A stretch of 64,000 nt of DNA. It comes from Gadus chalcogrammus (taxonomy: Eukaryota > Chordata > Actinopteri > Gadiformes > Gadidae). The notes beneath the pieces were generated by a model. It made no database searches. It was not told the DNA's origin and saw nothing but the letters and a program-made list of their open reading frames with translations. Of the stretch, positions 63,046 through 64,000 are shown in pieces. How positions within the stretch are numbered: the stretch's first letter is position 1; each line of letters begins with the position of its first letter. The translations under genes were made by a program, and so were the position numbers. The stretch is taken from positions 28,599,746 to 28,663,745 of the forward strand of contig NC_079427.1 of the NCBI RefSeq assembly GCF_026213295.1, written 5' to 3'.

Positions 63046-64000
63046 TTCAGAATCAGAATCAGAATCTCTTTATTGTCATTGCACAAAGTGCAACGAAATT
63101 GGGGTAGAGGCTCTCAAAATAAGTGCCTTTTAAAACAAAAACTAAATGAGAAAATGGTTATTTTTTAAAAAATAAATATAGAATGTTAAAGAACTCAGAC
63201 AAATATATACATTTTAAAATGTCAGCCAATTTTAAAGGTCAGATTGGTATGATAATGCAATAATTTATGATTCTGCATTATTTAGAGAAATAACTGCTCT
63301 GGGGTAGAGACTGTTTTTAAGCCTATTTGTTTTTTACCTGATTGCCCTGTAGCGCCTCCCAGAGGGCAACAGTTCAAACAGGTTATGGGCTGGGTGGGAT
63401 GAGTCTCTCAGGATGCTGAGCTCTCCTGAGGCAGTGTCTATTGTAGACATCCTCAAGAGAGAGAAGAGGACATCCAATGACTTTTTGTGCCGTTTTTATG
63501 ACCCTCTGGAGCGCTTTCCTCTCAGCTGCAGTGCAACTGGCAAACTACAGCGAGATGCCGTAGCTTAGGACAGTCTCAATGGTGCAGCGATAAAAGGTCA
63601 TCAGCATTTTCTCCTGAAAATTGTTCTTCCTGAGGATCCTTAGGAAATACAGTCTCTGTTGGGCCTTTTTCATAAGCGCCTTGGTGTTTATTGTCCAGGT
63701 CAGGTGCTGCTGAATGTGTATGCCCAGGAACCTGAAGTCCGAGACTCTCTCCACGCTCTCCCCGTTCATATAGATGTGCTGAATGTCCGGCTTACTCCTC
63801 CTATAATCCATGATCAGCTCTTTGGTCTTTGAGGTGTTGAGGATGAGGTTGTTCTCCGCACACCATGTAGACAGTCTTTGGACCTCCTCCCTATATCCAG
63901 TCTCATCCCCACCTGAGATGAGCCCCACCACTGTTGTATCATCCGCAAACTTAATGATGGTATTGCTGGGGTGGCTGGGGATGCAGTCATTGGTGTAGAG
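63046..64000 (-). mobile_element. Rex1-type LINE, 3-prime part
   Basis: On the minus strand an RT C-terminal region is followed by a 3-prime tail that ends in (TTCTGA)n-like repeats ('cagaatcagaatcagaatct' in plus view) after a 'ttattgtcattgcacaaagt' block. This tail is a familiar marker of Rex1/Babar LINEs in teleosts. It continues beyond the window. Confidence 0.85.
63340..64000 (-). pseudogene. Rex1-type reverse transcriptase, C-terminal part
   Basis: The frame enters from beyond 64000 with the RT active site (KFADDTTVVGLISGGDE) and continues EEVQRLSTWCAENNLILNTS, RVSDFRFLGIHIQQHLTWTI, KKAQQRLYFLRILRKNNFQE and TIETVLSYGISL. A TAG at 63545 replaces the usual Trp, after which the same frame goes on through the conserved end (LLPSGRRYRAIR) near 63345. 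One nonsense change is the only lesion seen in this part. Confidence 0.85.

Overview
This window is nuclear DNA of a ray-finned (teleost-like) fish. The evidence is spliced eukaryotic exons, long CA/TG microsatellites, and an element mix typical of fish: L2- and Rex1-type LINEs, DIRS, gypsy, hAT, PIF/Harbinger, Merlin and TTAA-target (Kolobok-like) DNA transposons. There are no bacterial or organellar features. No species is claimed.

Host content is small. Two coding exons match vertebrate LRRC75A-type proteins (42033-42164 and 55372-55484, + strand, both in phase). They are separated by a 13.2-kb intron made mostly of transposons. The exons upstream and downstream of these two were not found here. 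Nearly everything else is mobile DNA.

Layout. 1-3.1 kb: MITE fragments and a CA repeat. 3.1-8.0 kb: an almost complete L2/CR1-type LINE (minus strand) with an SGNH-esterase ORF1 and a frameshifted endonuclease/RT ORF2. 8.0-13.4 kb: short tandem repeats, a decayed retroviral env fragment with a nearby LTR-like block, and a hAT MITE. 13.4-41.1 kb: one LINE copy (+ strand) split by successive insertions into a nest. Inside it are a hAT MITE that carries its own insertions, a PIF/Harbinger element with a CTG duplication, and a 6.2-kb Merlin element with an 8-bp duplication. The Harbinger element holds a TTAA MITE (itself split by a hAT), a gypsy element with two LTRs, and a TTAA transposon with two genes. 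41-55 kb: lrrc75a exons and intron with hAT MITEs, a large fold-back MITE and a DIRS retrotransposon split by a hAT. 55-64 kb: an LTR element with a 15-residue-repeat protein, a hAT copy holding a broken transposase and several nested MITEs, and a Rex1-type LINE running off the end.

The most interesting content is two DNA transposons that each carry a second, host-like gene. The TTAA element (28975-32654) pairs a Kolobok-like transposase C-terminus with a gene for the zinc-binding cytoplasmic 'ballast' domain of P2X7 receptors. The Merlin element (33909-40082) pairs an ISXO2-like transposase with a divergently transcribed CCDC106-like coiled-coil gene. In both cases the extra gene lies between the terminal inverted repeats, so the simplest reading is that the transposon family carries it. 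Such genes are easily mistaken for host genes.
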